From: Erythrobacter sp. UBA2510
GTDB taxonomy: Bacteria; Pseudomonadota; Alphaproteobacteria; Sphingomonadales; Sphingomonadaceae
Length of the DNA: 5,571 bases
NCBI GenBank assembly: GCA_002341345.1
Contig: DDNW01000041.1
Coordinates: 12,588-18,158, forward strand
Direction: 5' to 3'
The notes under the pieces were generated by a model. That model was not told the origin of the DNA. It saw only the letters and a list, made by a program, of their open reading frames with translations, and did no database searches. Below, piece by piece: positions 1 to 5,571 of this stretch; position 1 is the stretch's first letter; every line of letters begins with the position of its first letter. A program made the position numbers and the translations under genes.

Positions 1-1
1 C

Positions 2-2530
2 GCAGCGCTGATGACCTTGTCATCGGCGCGCCGGGTCCTGATCGTCACGCCATTGCGCGCCTTGTCCGCCCAGACCGAGCGCTCCTTCAGGAAGACCTTC
101 GCGCCACTGGGATTCAGCGTCTCCTCCCTTTACGGCGCCAGCGGCCTTTCAGCTGGTGATGAAGACGCGCTGCGCACTCGCGAGATCATCATCGCGACGC
201 CCGAGAAACTTGACTTCGCACTGAGAAGCGACCCGTCGCTGATCGACGATGTGGGGCTGATCGTCCTGGACGAGGGCCACATGATTGGCCCAAGCGAGCG
301 TGAAATCCGCTACGAGACGCTGGTGCAGCGCCTGCTTCGGCGCGCGGACGCGGCAGACCGCCGGATTGTCTGCCTCTCCGCCATCCTGCCGAGCGGCGAC
401 GAGTTGGACGATCTCACCGCCTGGATACGCTCCGACGAACCGGGCGAGCCTGTGCGTTCCGACTGGCGTCCCACACGACAGCGGTTCGGCGCGCTCACAT
501 GGCGGGGCAAGGACGCATTGCTCCGGCTCGACCTCGACGATGATGGTCCCTTCCTCGACAAATTCGTCGTGCAGAAGCCAGCGCGAGGGAAAGAGAAGAA
601 GTCCTATCCGCGCAAAAATGCCCACCTCGCCCTATTCGCGGCGTGGGAGTTCGCCAGCCAGGGCAAGCGGACCCTGATCTTCTCAACTCAGGCGAATTGG
701 GTCGAGAGCTACGGCAAGCAGGTCGTGGACCTCTGCAAGCGCGGCTATCTGGACTCGCTGCTGGAGGACGAAGCGTCGATCGCCCGCGCTCTGGAAGTCG
801 GTAAGGAGTGGCTGGGCGAAAATCATCCCGCTGTCGCCTGCCTGAAGCAGGGCGTCGCCATCCACCACGGGCGGCTGCCGAGCCCGTTTTTGCGCGAGCT
901 GGAAGCCCTTCTGTCCGACGGCGTGCTGAAGGTCATCGTCGCATCGCCGACGCTCTCGCAGGGCCTCAATCTCAACGCCGCCGTGCTCTTGGTGCCCGCC
1001 CTGTATCGGGCCTCCGAGAAGATCAAAGGCGAGGAGTTCGCGAATGTTGCCGGCCGCGCGGGGCGCGCCTTTGTCGATGTCGAGGGACTGATCGTCCACA
1101 TCATGTTCGACAAGATCGACTGGCGGAAGAAGGAATGGAGGAAGCTCGTCGCTTCCGCCAAGGCGCGCACGCTGAAAAGCGGTCTCATCCAGATCGTCGC
1201 CGAGATTCTTGAACGCCTCTCGCGTGAGGGGGTCCTGGATCGCGATGACGCCTGGGAATATCTCGCCAATGCCCGCGAAGCCTGGCGATCGCCTGAGGAA
1301 GAAGCCGCCGTCACTGCGCGCCTGGCCGCCGGCGCGGAATACGGCGCCGATGGCGGCGACGACGATGAAGGCGGCGGCGATGATGAGGAAGAGACGATCG
1401 ACGAAGAGCCGCTTTCGCAAATCGTCGAACGCCTTGATGCGACCGTGTTCGGCCTGATCGAAGCGCTCGATTCCGATCGCGCCGACCTGCCGAAACTCCT
1501 GGACGAGGCGCTCAAGGGATCCCTCTGGGCGCGCCAGATTGCCCGCGAAGACGAGGATGTCGCCCCGCTGCACAAAAAGGTGTTCGAGGCGCGCGCCGAC
1601 CTCATCTGGAAAACCACGACGCCGCAGGCGCGACGCGGACATTTCGCCATGGGCGTCGGGCTGGAGGCTGGCCTCACCATCGATACCATGGCCGATGAGT
1701 TGGCCGAACTTCTCGACCGGGCAGACGCGGCGGCGCTGAGCGGCGACATCGACGAACTGGTCGATGCGCTCGGCGGTCTCGGAGAGCGCCTGCTGTTCAT
1801 GCGGCCCTTCATTCCCGACAAGGCGAACGCGCTGCCGGCGAACTGGAAAGCTATCCTGCGTAGCTGGGTGTCCGGCGAGGACGTTGCCAAGATCGGACCG
1901 CAGAACATGCGGGCGGTCGAAGAGGCCTTCACCTATCGTCTGGTCTGGGCGCTGGAAGCTGTCCGAACCCGCCGCATGTCCCTCGGCTGGTCGCCGGAGA
2001 CGGTGGCGGGCGGCGCCGCTGCCGCAGTCGAAACCGGCGTCCCGCAATTCATGATGGCGATGCTGATCCGCGCGGGCCTTCCATCACGGCGCGCGGCCAT
2101 GGCCGCGAATGAGGATGCCGAACCCGTCTTCGTCACACCCGCCGAGATGCGGGCTTGGCTCGAATCTGACGAGATCACCGCCTACACGGACGCTGGCGAC
2201 TGGCCGACGCCCGACGCGGCCGCGCTATGGGCTCGCTTCCGGACCGAAGCTCTCAGCGGCGGCATCCAGAAATGGTCGGTCGAACACTACAAGCGCCTGC
2301 TCGACATCGCCGCCGCCCCGCCTGCCGGTCTCTATCGCATTGTCACCGACGAAGGTGATGGGCGGACCTGGTTGGCGACGCCCGACTACCAGCGGGTCGC
2401 GGCGTTCAAGAAGTCGGCTGTCGATCCTAAGCCCAGCCTCTTCTCGGGCCGGTTGCCGGGTAACACTAGGCTGGTGGAAGCCTTGCGCATCGGCCGCGGA
2501 AAACTGCGCTGGCCGCAGGCCGATGCGTAA
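2..2530 (+). CDS. Ski2/Hel308-like superfamily 2 DEAD/DEAH-box helicase, 5'-truncated by the window edge
   Basis: Predicted ATP-dependent nucleic-acid helicase or translocase of the cytoplasm, 3' part only. The frame is open to the left edge, and the first visible motif is motif Ia (TPLRAL), so the real start and Walker A (motif I) lie upstream. The ATG at 11 is just the first internal methionine. Numbering from it: TPLRAL 13-18; motif Ib TPEKLD 63-68; motif II DEGH 87-90; motif III as SAI (123-125) instead of SAT; a WRPTRQR segment at 152-158 recalling the WRP element of Ski2-type enzymes; motif IV-like TLIFSTQ 221-227; HHGRLP 285-290; motif V ASPTLSQGLNL 311-321; motif VI GRAGR 348-352. A very acidic Asp/Glu/Gly linker (about 447-466) separates this core from about 370 C-terminal residues that I do not recognise. 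Helicases of this type occur in defence cassettes; HamB of Hachiman is one possible relative, untested because the upstream partner is not visible. It ends 17 bases before the next small frame, suggesting an operon. Confidence 0.9.
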   Translation, partial: AALMTLSSARRVLIVTPLRALSAQTERSFRKTFAPLGFSVSSLYGASGLSAGDEDALRTREIIIATPEKLDFALRSDPSLIDDVGLIVLDEGHMIGPSEREIRYETLVQRLLRRADAADRRIVCLSAILPSGDELDDLTAWIRSDEPGEPVRSDWRPTRQRFGALTWRGKDALLRLDLDDDGPFLDKFVVQKPARGKEKKSYPRKNAHLALFAAWEFASQGKRTLIFSTQANWVESYGKQVVDLCKRGYLDSLLEDEASIARALEVGKEWLGENHPAVACLKQGVAIHHGRLPSPFLRELEALLSDGVLKVIVASPTLSQGLNLNAAVLLVPALYRASEKIKGEEFANVAGRAGRAFVDVEGLIVHIMFDKIDWRKKEWRKLVASAKARTLKSGLIQIVAEILERLSREGVLDRDDAWEYLANAREAWRSPEEEAAVTARLAAGAEYGADGGDDDEGGGDDEEETIDEEPLSQIVERLDATVFGLIEALDSDRADLPKLLDEALKGSLWARQIAREDEDVAPLHKKVFEARADLIWKTTTPQARRGHFAMGVGLEAGLTIDTMADELAELLDRADAAALSGDIDELVDALGGLGERLLFMRPFIPDKANALPANWKAILRSWVSGEDVAKIGPQNMRAVEEAFTYRLVWALEAVRTRRMSLGWSPETVAGGAAAAVETGVPQFMMAMLIRAGLPSRRAAMAANEDAEPVFVTPAEMRAWLESDEITAYTDAGDWPTPDAAALWARFRTEALSGGIQKWSVEHYKRLLDIAAAPPAGLYRIVTDEGDGRTWLATPDYQRVAAFKKSAVDPKPSLFSGRLPGNTRLVEALRIGRGKLRWPQADA

Positions 2531-2547
2531 AGGGGGAAACGGTCGCC

Positions 2548-2679
2548 ATGCTCTACGCCTGGGTCGGCCACAAGAAGCGCGCACCGGTCGCGAAGGGAAG
2601 GCGCACGACCTGCCGCGACTGTGGCGGCTTGCGCGCTGCCGCTATGTCGGTGGGGAAGGAAACTGGCCGTGGCGGGTGA
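2548..2679 (+). pseudogene. 43-codon frame with CxxC pair; probable N-terminal remnant of a CoiA-like gene
   Basis: Too short to call as a gene with confidence, but it begins like a real one. A purine-rich AGGGGG at 2531-2536 lies 11 bases before the ATG and right after the helicase stop. The peptide opens MLYAWVGHKKRAPVAKG and carries CRDCGG around residues 22-27. CoiA-like competence proteins start with a similar MLYA segment, a CxxC pair and then a P-H-[FW]-x-H motif. Here the frame ends at TGA 2677 without that motif. In a shifted frame around 2658-2678, N-W-P-W-R-V resembles the expected P-H-W-R-H segment with its histidines lost. I infer a frameshifted, internally deleted relic whose remaining body is gone. 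The alternative is a genuine 43-residue zinc-knuckle-like protein, translationally coupled to the next gene, which it overlaps by 11 bases if that gene starts at 2669. Confidence 0.45.
2652..2661 (+). promoter_or_regulatory. Shine-Dalgarno-like tract favouring a GTG start at 2669
   Basis: The purine run GGGGAAGGAA includes AAGGA at 2656-2660, which sits 8 bases before the GTG at 2669. It is the best-placed ribosome-binding site near the start of the AbiJ-like nuclease gene. The longer GTG start at 2621 and the ATG at 2714 have no comparable tract at good spacing. This is a judgement from spacing and composition only. Confidence 0.45.
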
Positions 2680-3991
2680 CCTTCATGGACTTATCGCCGG
2701 CTTTCTGCAGGCAATGACCCACGCCGAGCTGAGTGAGGCGCCGCGGCAGATTGCAGGACTGGTCGTGCCTAATGCAGAGGGTCTCTCAAAGCGGCAGCGT
2801 ATCGACCTGGCGCTGGCGAATCTCACACAGGAGGAATTGGCTCGTTTGGCGCTTCAGTTCGCCGGTCATCGTGGCGACATCGCGCTCGATGAAGCAGGCC
2901 GCAAGGTACTTGAGGCCGGCGATCCGCCTTTGACCCACATCACACGGCGAGACGTTGCGCGGGTCTTCGGGGATGATCTCGCCGGCGAGCGTGGCACTGT
3001 GGAGATGGTCGAACGCTATTTCCCTCTCTCCTCGCCCCTTGAAGATTTTCTCGGAAGCGGCGGTCGAAGCCTGCGCGACCAAGTCGCTCAGCACATGGAT
3101 CGCAATCCCGGCGACTGGTCGGTGGAGTATCTGTTTGGAGAAATCGGCGCATTCGACTGCTCCAGGGCCAGGTTCGGCGCATTGCTCGAAGAAGCTGTTC
3201 ACCCCCTCTCTCGATTGGGAGAAGAACAATCGCAGACCGTTGGCGCCCTCAATAAGGTCCTTGCGCGCGACGGATACGAACTGGCCCAAGAAAGCGAACT
3301 CTCCGGTCACCCGATCTTCGCCTTCCGTCCGCTCGTGCGTGGTGTCAGCGGTCGGCCCAAGAATCTCATCTTCGCCTCGCGAGGACCAAAGCCGGAGATC
3401 GGTTTCGCCGACGCCATCAACAACGACATCGTCATCCTCTCCGGCGAAGAGAGCTGTCTGGTCTACGACCGGCCGATCGGCGCGAACGGCCTGCTTTGGT
3501 CCGAGCTCGTCGCTTGGTGGAGTGACGTCACGCCAGGAGCCAACGCAGCAAATCTCGGCGCACGCCTTCAAGAATCCTTGGCGTCAGACGCGGAACGCAA
3601 GCTCTTCGCCACCTACTTCAAGGCCTATCGAACCGCTCTCGGCGAGGCATTGCCCGCGCTCCTGCCTCAGGTCTATCTGCATTATGATCCCGCTATCGTT
3701 AAAACCCTGCGTCACCGCCTCCCACTTCCGCGTCAGCGCATGGATTTCCTCCTGCTCCTACCCGGACGCCAGCGCGTCGTGCTGGAGGTGGATGGAAAGC
3801 ACCACTTCTCGGAAAACGACCACCCATCGTTAAAGGTCTATTCTGACATGGTGTCGGACGACCGTGAGCTGCGCCTGGCGGGATATGAGGTCTATCGGTT
3901 CGGGGCTAACGAGCTGGTCGGCCAAGGTGCCGAGTCGAGGATTGCCGATTTCTTCGAGAAGCTCTTTCGACTGCATCGCGTCCGGCAATGA
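2669..3991 (+). CDS. AbiJ-NTD3-like protein with C-terminal DUF559/Vsr-like PD-(D/E)XK nuclease domain
   Basis: Predicted cytoplasmic nuclease, probably the effector of a defence cassette. Residues count from GTG 2669 (440 aa). Residues 17-85 form a mostly helical lead-in. Residues 88-219, from THITRRDV through HPL (178-180) to SGHPIFAFRP, match my recollection of the AbiJ N-terminal domain 3 pattern. Residues 230-345 include KNLIFASRGPKPEI and DAINNDI, a middle region I associate with the same family. Residues 355-412 look like a DUF559/Vsr-type nuclease core: D359 in RMDF, E373 and D375 in LEVDGKHH, H378/H379, then DRE (398-400) and GYEVYRF. No signal peptide or membrane segment is evident. 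The start is uncertain: GTG 2669 has the best ribosome-binding site, GTG 2621 gives 456 residues, and ATG 2714 gives 425. It lies in line with the helicase upstream and faces the integrase. AbiJ-type domains are known from abortive-infection proteins; the target here (DNA or RNA) cannot be read from sequence. Confidence 0.85.
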   Translation: MAGDLHGLIAGFLQAMTHAELSEAPRQIAGLVVPNAEGLSKRQRIDLALANLTQEELARLALQFAGHRGDIALDEAGRKVLEAGDPPLTHITRRDVARVFGDDLAGERGTVEMVERYFPLSSPLEDFLGSGGRSLRDQVAQHMDRNPGDWSVEYLFGEIGAFDCSRARFGALLEEAVHPLSRLGEEQSQTVGALNKVLARDGYELAQESELSGHPIFAFRPLVRGVSGRPKNLIFASRGPKPEIGFADAINNDIVILSGEESCLVYDRPIGANGLLWSELVAWWSDVTPGANAANLGARLQESLASDAERKLFATYFKAYRTALGEALPALLPQVYLHYDPAIVKTLRHRLPLPRQRMDFLLLLPGRQRVVLEVDGKHHFSENDHPSLKVYSDMVSDDRELRLAGYEVYRFGANELVGQGAESRIADFFEKLFRLHRVRQ

Positions 3992-4008
3992 AGTTGCTCG
4001 CCGATAGG

Positions 4009-5364
4009 CTAGGCGGCAAGCCGCTCTTCTTCGGCTTCCAGCGCCTCCTCCCCAGCGGCCTTGCGGAGGAAAAGCGCGAGCGCCGCCTTTCGGGAATCGC
4101 GATCGAGCGCGTAGGCAGTCTGTTTGAACTCGATCCCGTCGAGCAGTCCTTGGATGTAACCGGAGATGGTGTCGGCAGCCATGATGAGGGCGGTGTCGAT
4201 TGTATGAATATACTTGCTCGTCACGGAACCCTTGGAGTGGCCGATCAGCGCAGCGATCGTCACCTCGGTGAACCCGAGATCGTTGGCGACGCTGGCGAAG
4301 CTGTGGCGTAGGACGTGCGGTGTGACTCCTGCGAGCGTGCTGTCTTTAAAGATTTGCTCCCAATGGTTCGGGAAGCTGCCGAACGCATTGTCCTCGCCCT
4401 GGCCAGGGAACACGTAGGTGCCCGAGGCGGTCTTGCGGCGTGCCTCCAGATACTCGACCACGGCGAGGCCGATGGGACGAATGGACTCACCCTCTTTGCT
4501 ATCCGCCAGGCGCACGCAGCTCCCGTCCATGTCTGCCTCGGTCCACATCAGCGAGATCATTTCCGAGCGACGGCAGCCGGTGAGCGCGATCTGCCGGATA
4601 ATGTCGACGGTCATGGCGTACTTCTCATTCGACGCGGCCTCGCGGAGCATTTCGCCGAGCGTGCGATATTCCGCGTCAGACAGCCGGCGCTTGCGGACAT
4701 TGTCCTTCGGCTTCTTCAAACCGTGCGCCGGATTGCGCTCGATTATGCCCGCTTCGACGGCATAGGTGAGAATCCCGCCGAGCAAGCCAACGGTGCGCGT
4801 CGCCGTGCCGGCTCCGCCGCGCACGATAGCCTTTCCACGCAACTTCTTCGTTTTGACGGACACCCGCGTCTTGCCGGCCATGATGTCCTTTAACACTTTG
4901 TTGATGTCGGCTTTGGTCAGATCCTTCACGCGGCGCGCGCCGACCAGCGGAATGATGTGACGTTCGATGCGGCCGGTGTCGGTGACGATAGTGGTCGCCT
5001 TCTTGGGGCGGCCGCCCTTACCGAGAATGAGGCCCGTCTTGAGGTCGTTGAGATAGAGCGCACAAAGCTCCTTGACGGTCAGCGCCTTGTGATCGAGCTG
5101 CCGTTCCTCGGACGGGTTGTCACCATGGGCGACGCGACCAAGCTGAATCTTCGCTTCCTGCCGCGCCGTCTCCGGCGTCCAGACGCCATGGAGGCCGATG
5201 GTGTAGCGGCGGGTTCGACCGGCCGCGCGATACTGGATAAGGTAGCTGCGCTTGCCCGACGCGAACACGCGAAGGCCAAAGCCGGGCAACTCGTCGTCCC
5301 AGATGAAGTAGTCCTTCTCGCGGACGTCGGCAGCGTCCACCACTCGTTTCGTCAGCTTTGCCAT
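4009..5364 (-). CDS. Tyrosine recombinase/site-specific integrase with DUF4102-type arm-binding N-terminus
   Basis: Complete 451-residue phage/island-type integrase that would cut and rejoin DNA at att sites. Residues 1-90 look like the Arm-DNA-bind_3 (DUF4102) domain: FIWDDELPGFGLRV, then SYLIQYRAAGRTRRYTIG and TPETARQEA. Residues about 96-210 are the core-binding SAM-like domain, ending at ERNPAHGLKKPK. The catalytic domain follows, with the expected residues in order: R265 in TGCRRSE, K290 in ADSKEG, H350 and R353 in HVLRHSF, H376 in IGHSK and the nucleophile Y385 in SKYIH. About 60 residues follow the tyrosine and end in an Ala/Glu-rich tail. The length is typical and no lesion is seen, so it should be active. 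The ATG at 5362-5364 has an AGGGGG ribosome-binding site 8 bases upstream. The gene is transcribed away from the tRNA-like fragment at the right edge and converges with the nuclease gene, 17 bases between stops. Confidence 0.95.
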   Translation of the reverse strand: MAKLTKRVVDAADVREKDYFIWDDELPGFGLRVFASGKRSYLIQYRAAGRTRRYTIGLHGVWTPETARQEAKIQLGRVAHGDNPSEERQLDHKALTVKELCALYLNDLKTGLILGKGGRPKKATTIVTDTGRIERHIIPLVGARRVKDLTKADINKVLKDIMAGKTRVSVKTKKLRGKAIVRGGAGTATRTVGLLGGILTYAVEAGIIERNPAHGLKKPKDNVRKRRLSDAEYRTLGEMLREAASNEKYAMTVDIIRQIALTGCRRSEMISLMWTEADMDGSCVRLADSKEGESIRPIGLAVVEYLEARRKTASGTYVFPGQGEDNAFGSFPNHWEQIFKDSTLAGVTPHVLRHSFASVANDLGFTEVTIAALIGHSKGSVTSKYIHTIDTALIMAADTISGYIQGLLDGIEFKQTAYALDRDSRKAALALFLRKAAGEEALEAEEERLAA

Positions 5365-5372
5365 GCGGCGAT

Positions 5373-5390
5373 CCCCCTGTTAAGGAGGGG
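5373..5390 (-). promoter_or_regulatory. Integrase ribosome-binding site within a small hairpin
   Basis: On the - strand, AGGGGG (5373-5378) is 8 bases upstream of the integrase ATG. Its AGGGG part is an exact complement of CCCCT at 5386-5390, with a 7-base loop between them. Transcribed RNA could fold a 5-bp GC-rich stem that hides the ribosome-binding site and lowers integrase translation. The pairing is seen directly; the regulatory role is inference. Confidence 0.4.
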
Positions 5391-5399
5391 CCGCTTCTG

Positions 5400-5420
5400 C
5401 GGAAGCACCACGGAAGCACC
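5400..5420. repeat. Tandem direct repeat CGGAAGCACC x2, 11-bp spacing
   Basis: Two identical CGGAAGCACC copies lie at 5400-5409 and 5411-5420, separated by one A, so they recur every 11 bp and fall on roughly the same face of the DNA helix. The first copy also overlaps a small inverted repeat, GCTTC/GAAGC, at 5393-5406. Such phased repeats upstream of an integrase are candidates for arm-type integrase sites or excisionase/regulator sites. The repeat is seen directly; the binding role is inference. Confidence 0.55.
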
Positions 5421-5548
5421 CGGTTGAATATCGGAGCGAACTTTCGGATAGACACTTCGGCGCAAACGGCAGAATAATCTAGTGGTTTCAGTAGCTTGTC
5501 GTAGCATAGCGTGCCCTTGCGTGCATTTAGGATGGGCTGGCTAAATTG

Positions 5549-5571
5549 CTCCGAAGGCAGAGGCCACAGGT
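5549..5571 (+). other. Putative attachment site: tRNA-Arg(CCG)-like 3' fragment, runs off the right edge
   Basis: CTCCGAA at 5549-5555 has the form of a 7-base anticodon loop with anticodon CCG. It is followed by GGCAG (3' side of the anticodon stem), AGGCC (variable region) and ACAGG plus T, the start of the T-arm. From memory, the E. coli tRNA-Arg(CCG) gene has a nearly identical segment at this place. The preceding five bases (AATTG) cannot pair with GGCAG, where CTGCC would be needed, so the 5' half of the tRNA is absent. Identity that begins at the anticodon loop is what recombination inside a tRNA gene by a tyrosine integrase leaves behind. I infer the element/chromosome junction (one att half). 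The window ends before the T-loop could be confirmed. Confidence 0.6.

Larger units (their letters stand above)
5365..5548. other. Non-coding integrase upstream region / putative att-arm region
   Basis: These 184 bases contain no convincing gene on either strand. The half near the integrase is GC-rich and holds its ribosome-binding site and the CGGAAGCACC repeats. The half near the right edge is visibly more AT-rich (about 5425-5548) and includes two GCGTGC copies at 5509-5514 and 5519-5524, 10 bases apart. The integrase promoter should lie here, but I see no strong -35/-10 pair on the - strand. Position between an integrase and a tRNA fragment fits the arm of an attachment site, where integrase and accessory bending proteins bind. 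Confidence 0.5.

Noticed and set aside
683..2047. Long - strand open frame of 454 codons (and others at 823-1932 and 149-625) opposite the helicase
   Set aside because: The + strand frame carries ordered helicase motifs. The antisense peptides are low-complexity Arg/Ser/Ala-rich or motif-free, as expected from GC-rich codon shadows.
2109..2717. + strand frame of 202 codons spanning the helicase end and ending at TGA 2715-2717, overlapping a possible ATG start at 2714 (ATGA)
   Set aside because: Arg/Ser/Pro-rich peptide typical of a shadow frame. The ATGA overlap is suggestive only and no upstream start within it is supported.
2955..3833. Alternative + and - strand frames across the nuclease gene, including 261 codons at 2786-3571 on the - strand
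   Set aside because: No recognisable domain, biased composition, and overlap with the AbiJ-like/PD-(D/E)XK frame, which shows conserved motifs.
4018..4037. AAGCCG-8 bases-CGGCTT inverted repeat as a Rho-independent terminator
   Set aside because: Short stem with no T-run on either strand, and within integrase coding sequence.
3988..5427. + strand frames at 3988-4311, 4315-4893 and 4957-5427 opposite the integrase
   Set aside because: They are antisense shadows of the integrase, whose full set of catalytic residues is on the - strand.
5425..5500. A -35/-10 promoter for the integrase on the - strand
   Set aside because: Only poor matches (for example ACGACA, 17 bases, GATTAT) were found; too weak to annotate.
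5365..5571. Complete tRNA gene or CRISPR array in the right-hand non-coding part
   Set aside because: Only a 3' tRNA-like fragment is present, with no pairing 5' half. The direct repeats are just two 10-mers without spacers, so not CRISPR.

Overview
The window reads as the inner edge of an integrated mobile element in a high-GC proteobacterium. An alphaproteobacterium, perhaps Rhizobiales or a relative, seems most likely. The basis is the strong G/C bias at third codon positions, the style of the integrase, and a tRNA-Arg-like 3' fragment at the right edge. This placement is inference; no ribosomal or housekeeping marker is present.

Left to right: (1) The left 2.5 kb is the 3' part of a large Ski2/Hel308-like superfamily 2 helicase on the + strand. 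It is cut by the window edge, so motif Ia onward is present and Walker A lies outside. (2) Seventeen bases after its stop comes a 43-codon frame with a ribosome-binding site and a CxxC pair. It looks like the surviving 5' end of a CoiA-like gene that is otherwise lost. (3) Overlapping or just after it is a 440-residue protein with an AbiJ-NTD3-like domain, a conserved middle region and a C-terminal DUF559/Vsr-like PD-(D/E)XK nuclease core. (4) Facing it, with only 17 bases between the stop codons, is a complete tyrosine recombinase with an Arm-DNA-bind_3/DUF4102-type N-terminus on the - strand. (5) The last 207 bases are non-coding. They hold the integrase ribosome-binding site inside a small hairpin, a perfect 10-bp direct repeat at 11-bp spacing, a more AT-rich stretch, and at the extreme right the anticodon loop and following bases of a tRNA-Arg(CCG)-like gene with no matching 5' half. 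That is what an attachment site within a tRNA gene would look like at the island boundary.

Working model (inference): a tRNA-Arg-integrated island carries a helicase plus AbiJ-like nuclease cassette, plausibly anti-phage or anti-plasmid defence, next to its own integrase. Helicase, small frame and nuclease are co-directional and tightly spaced, so they are probably one transcript. The helicase and nuclease belong to recognisable families, but I do not recognise this exact pairing as a named defence system.
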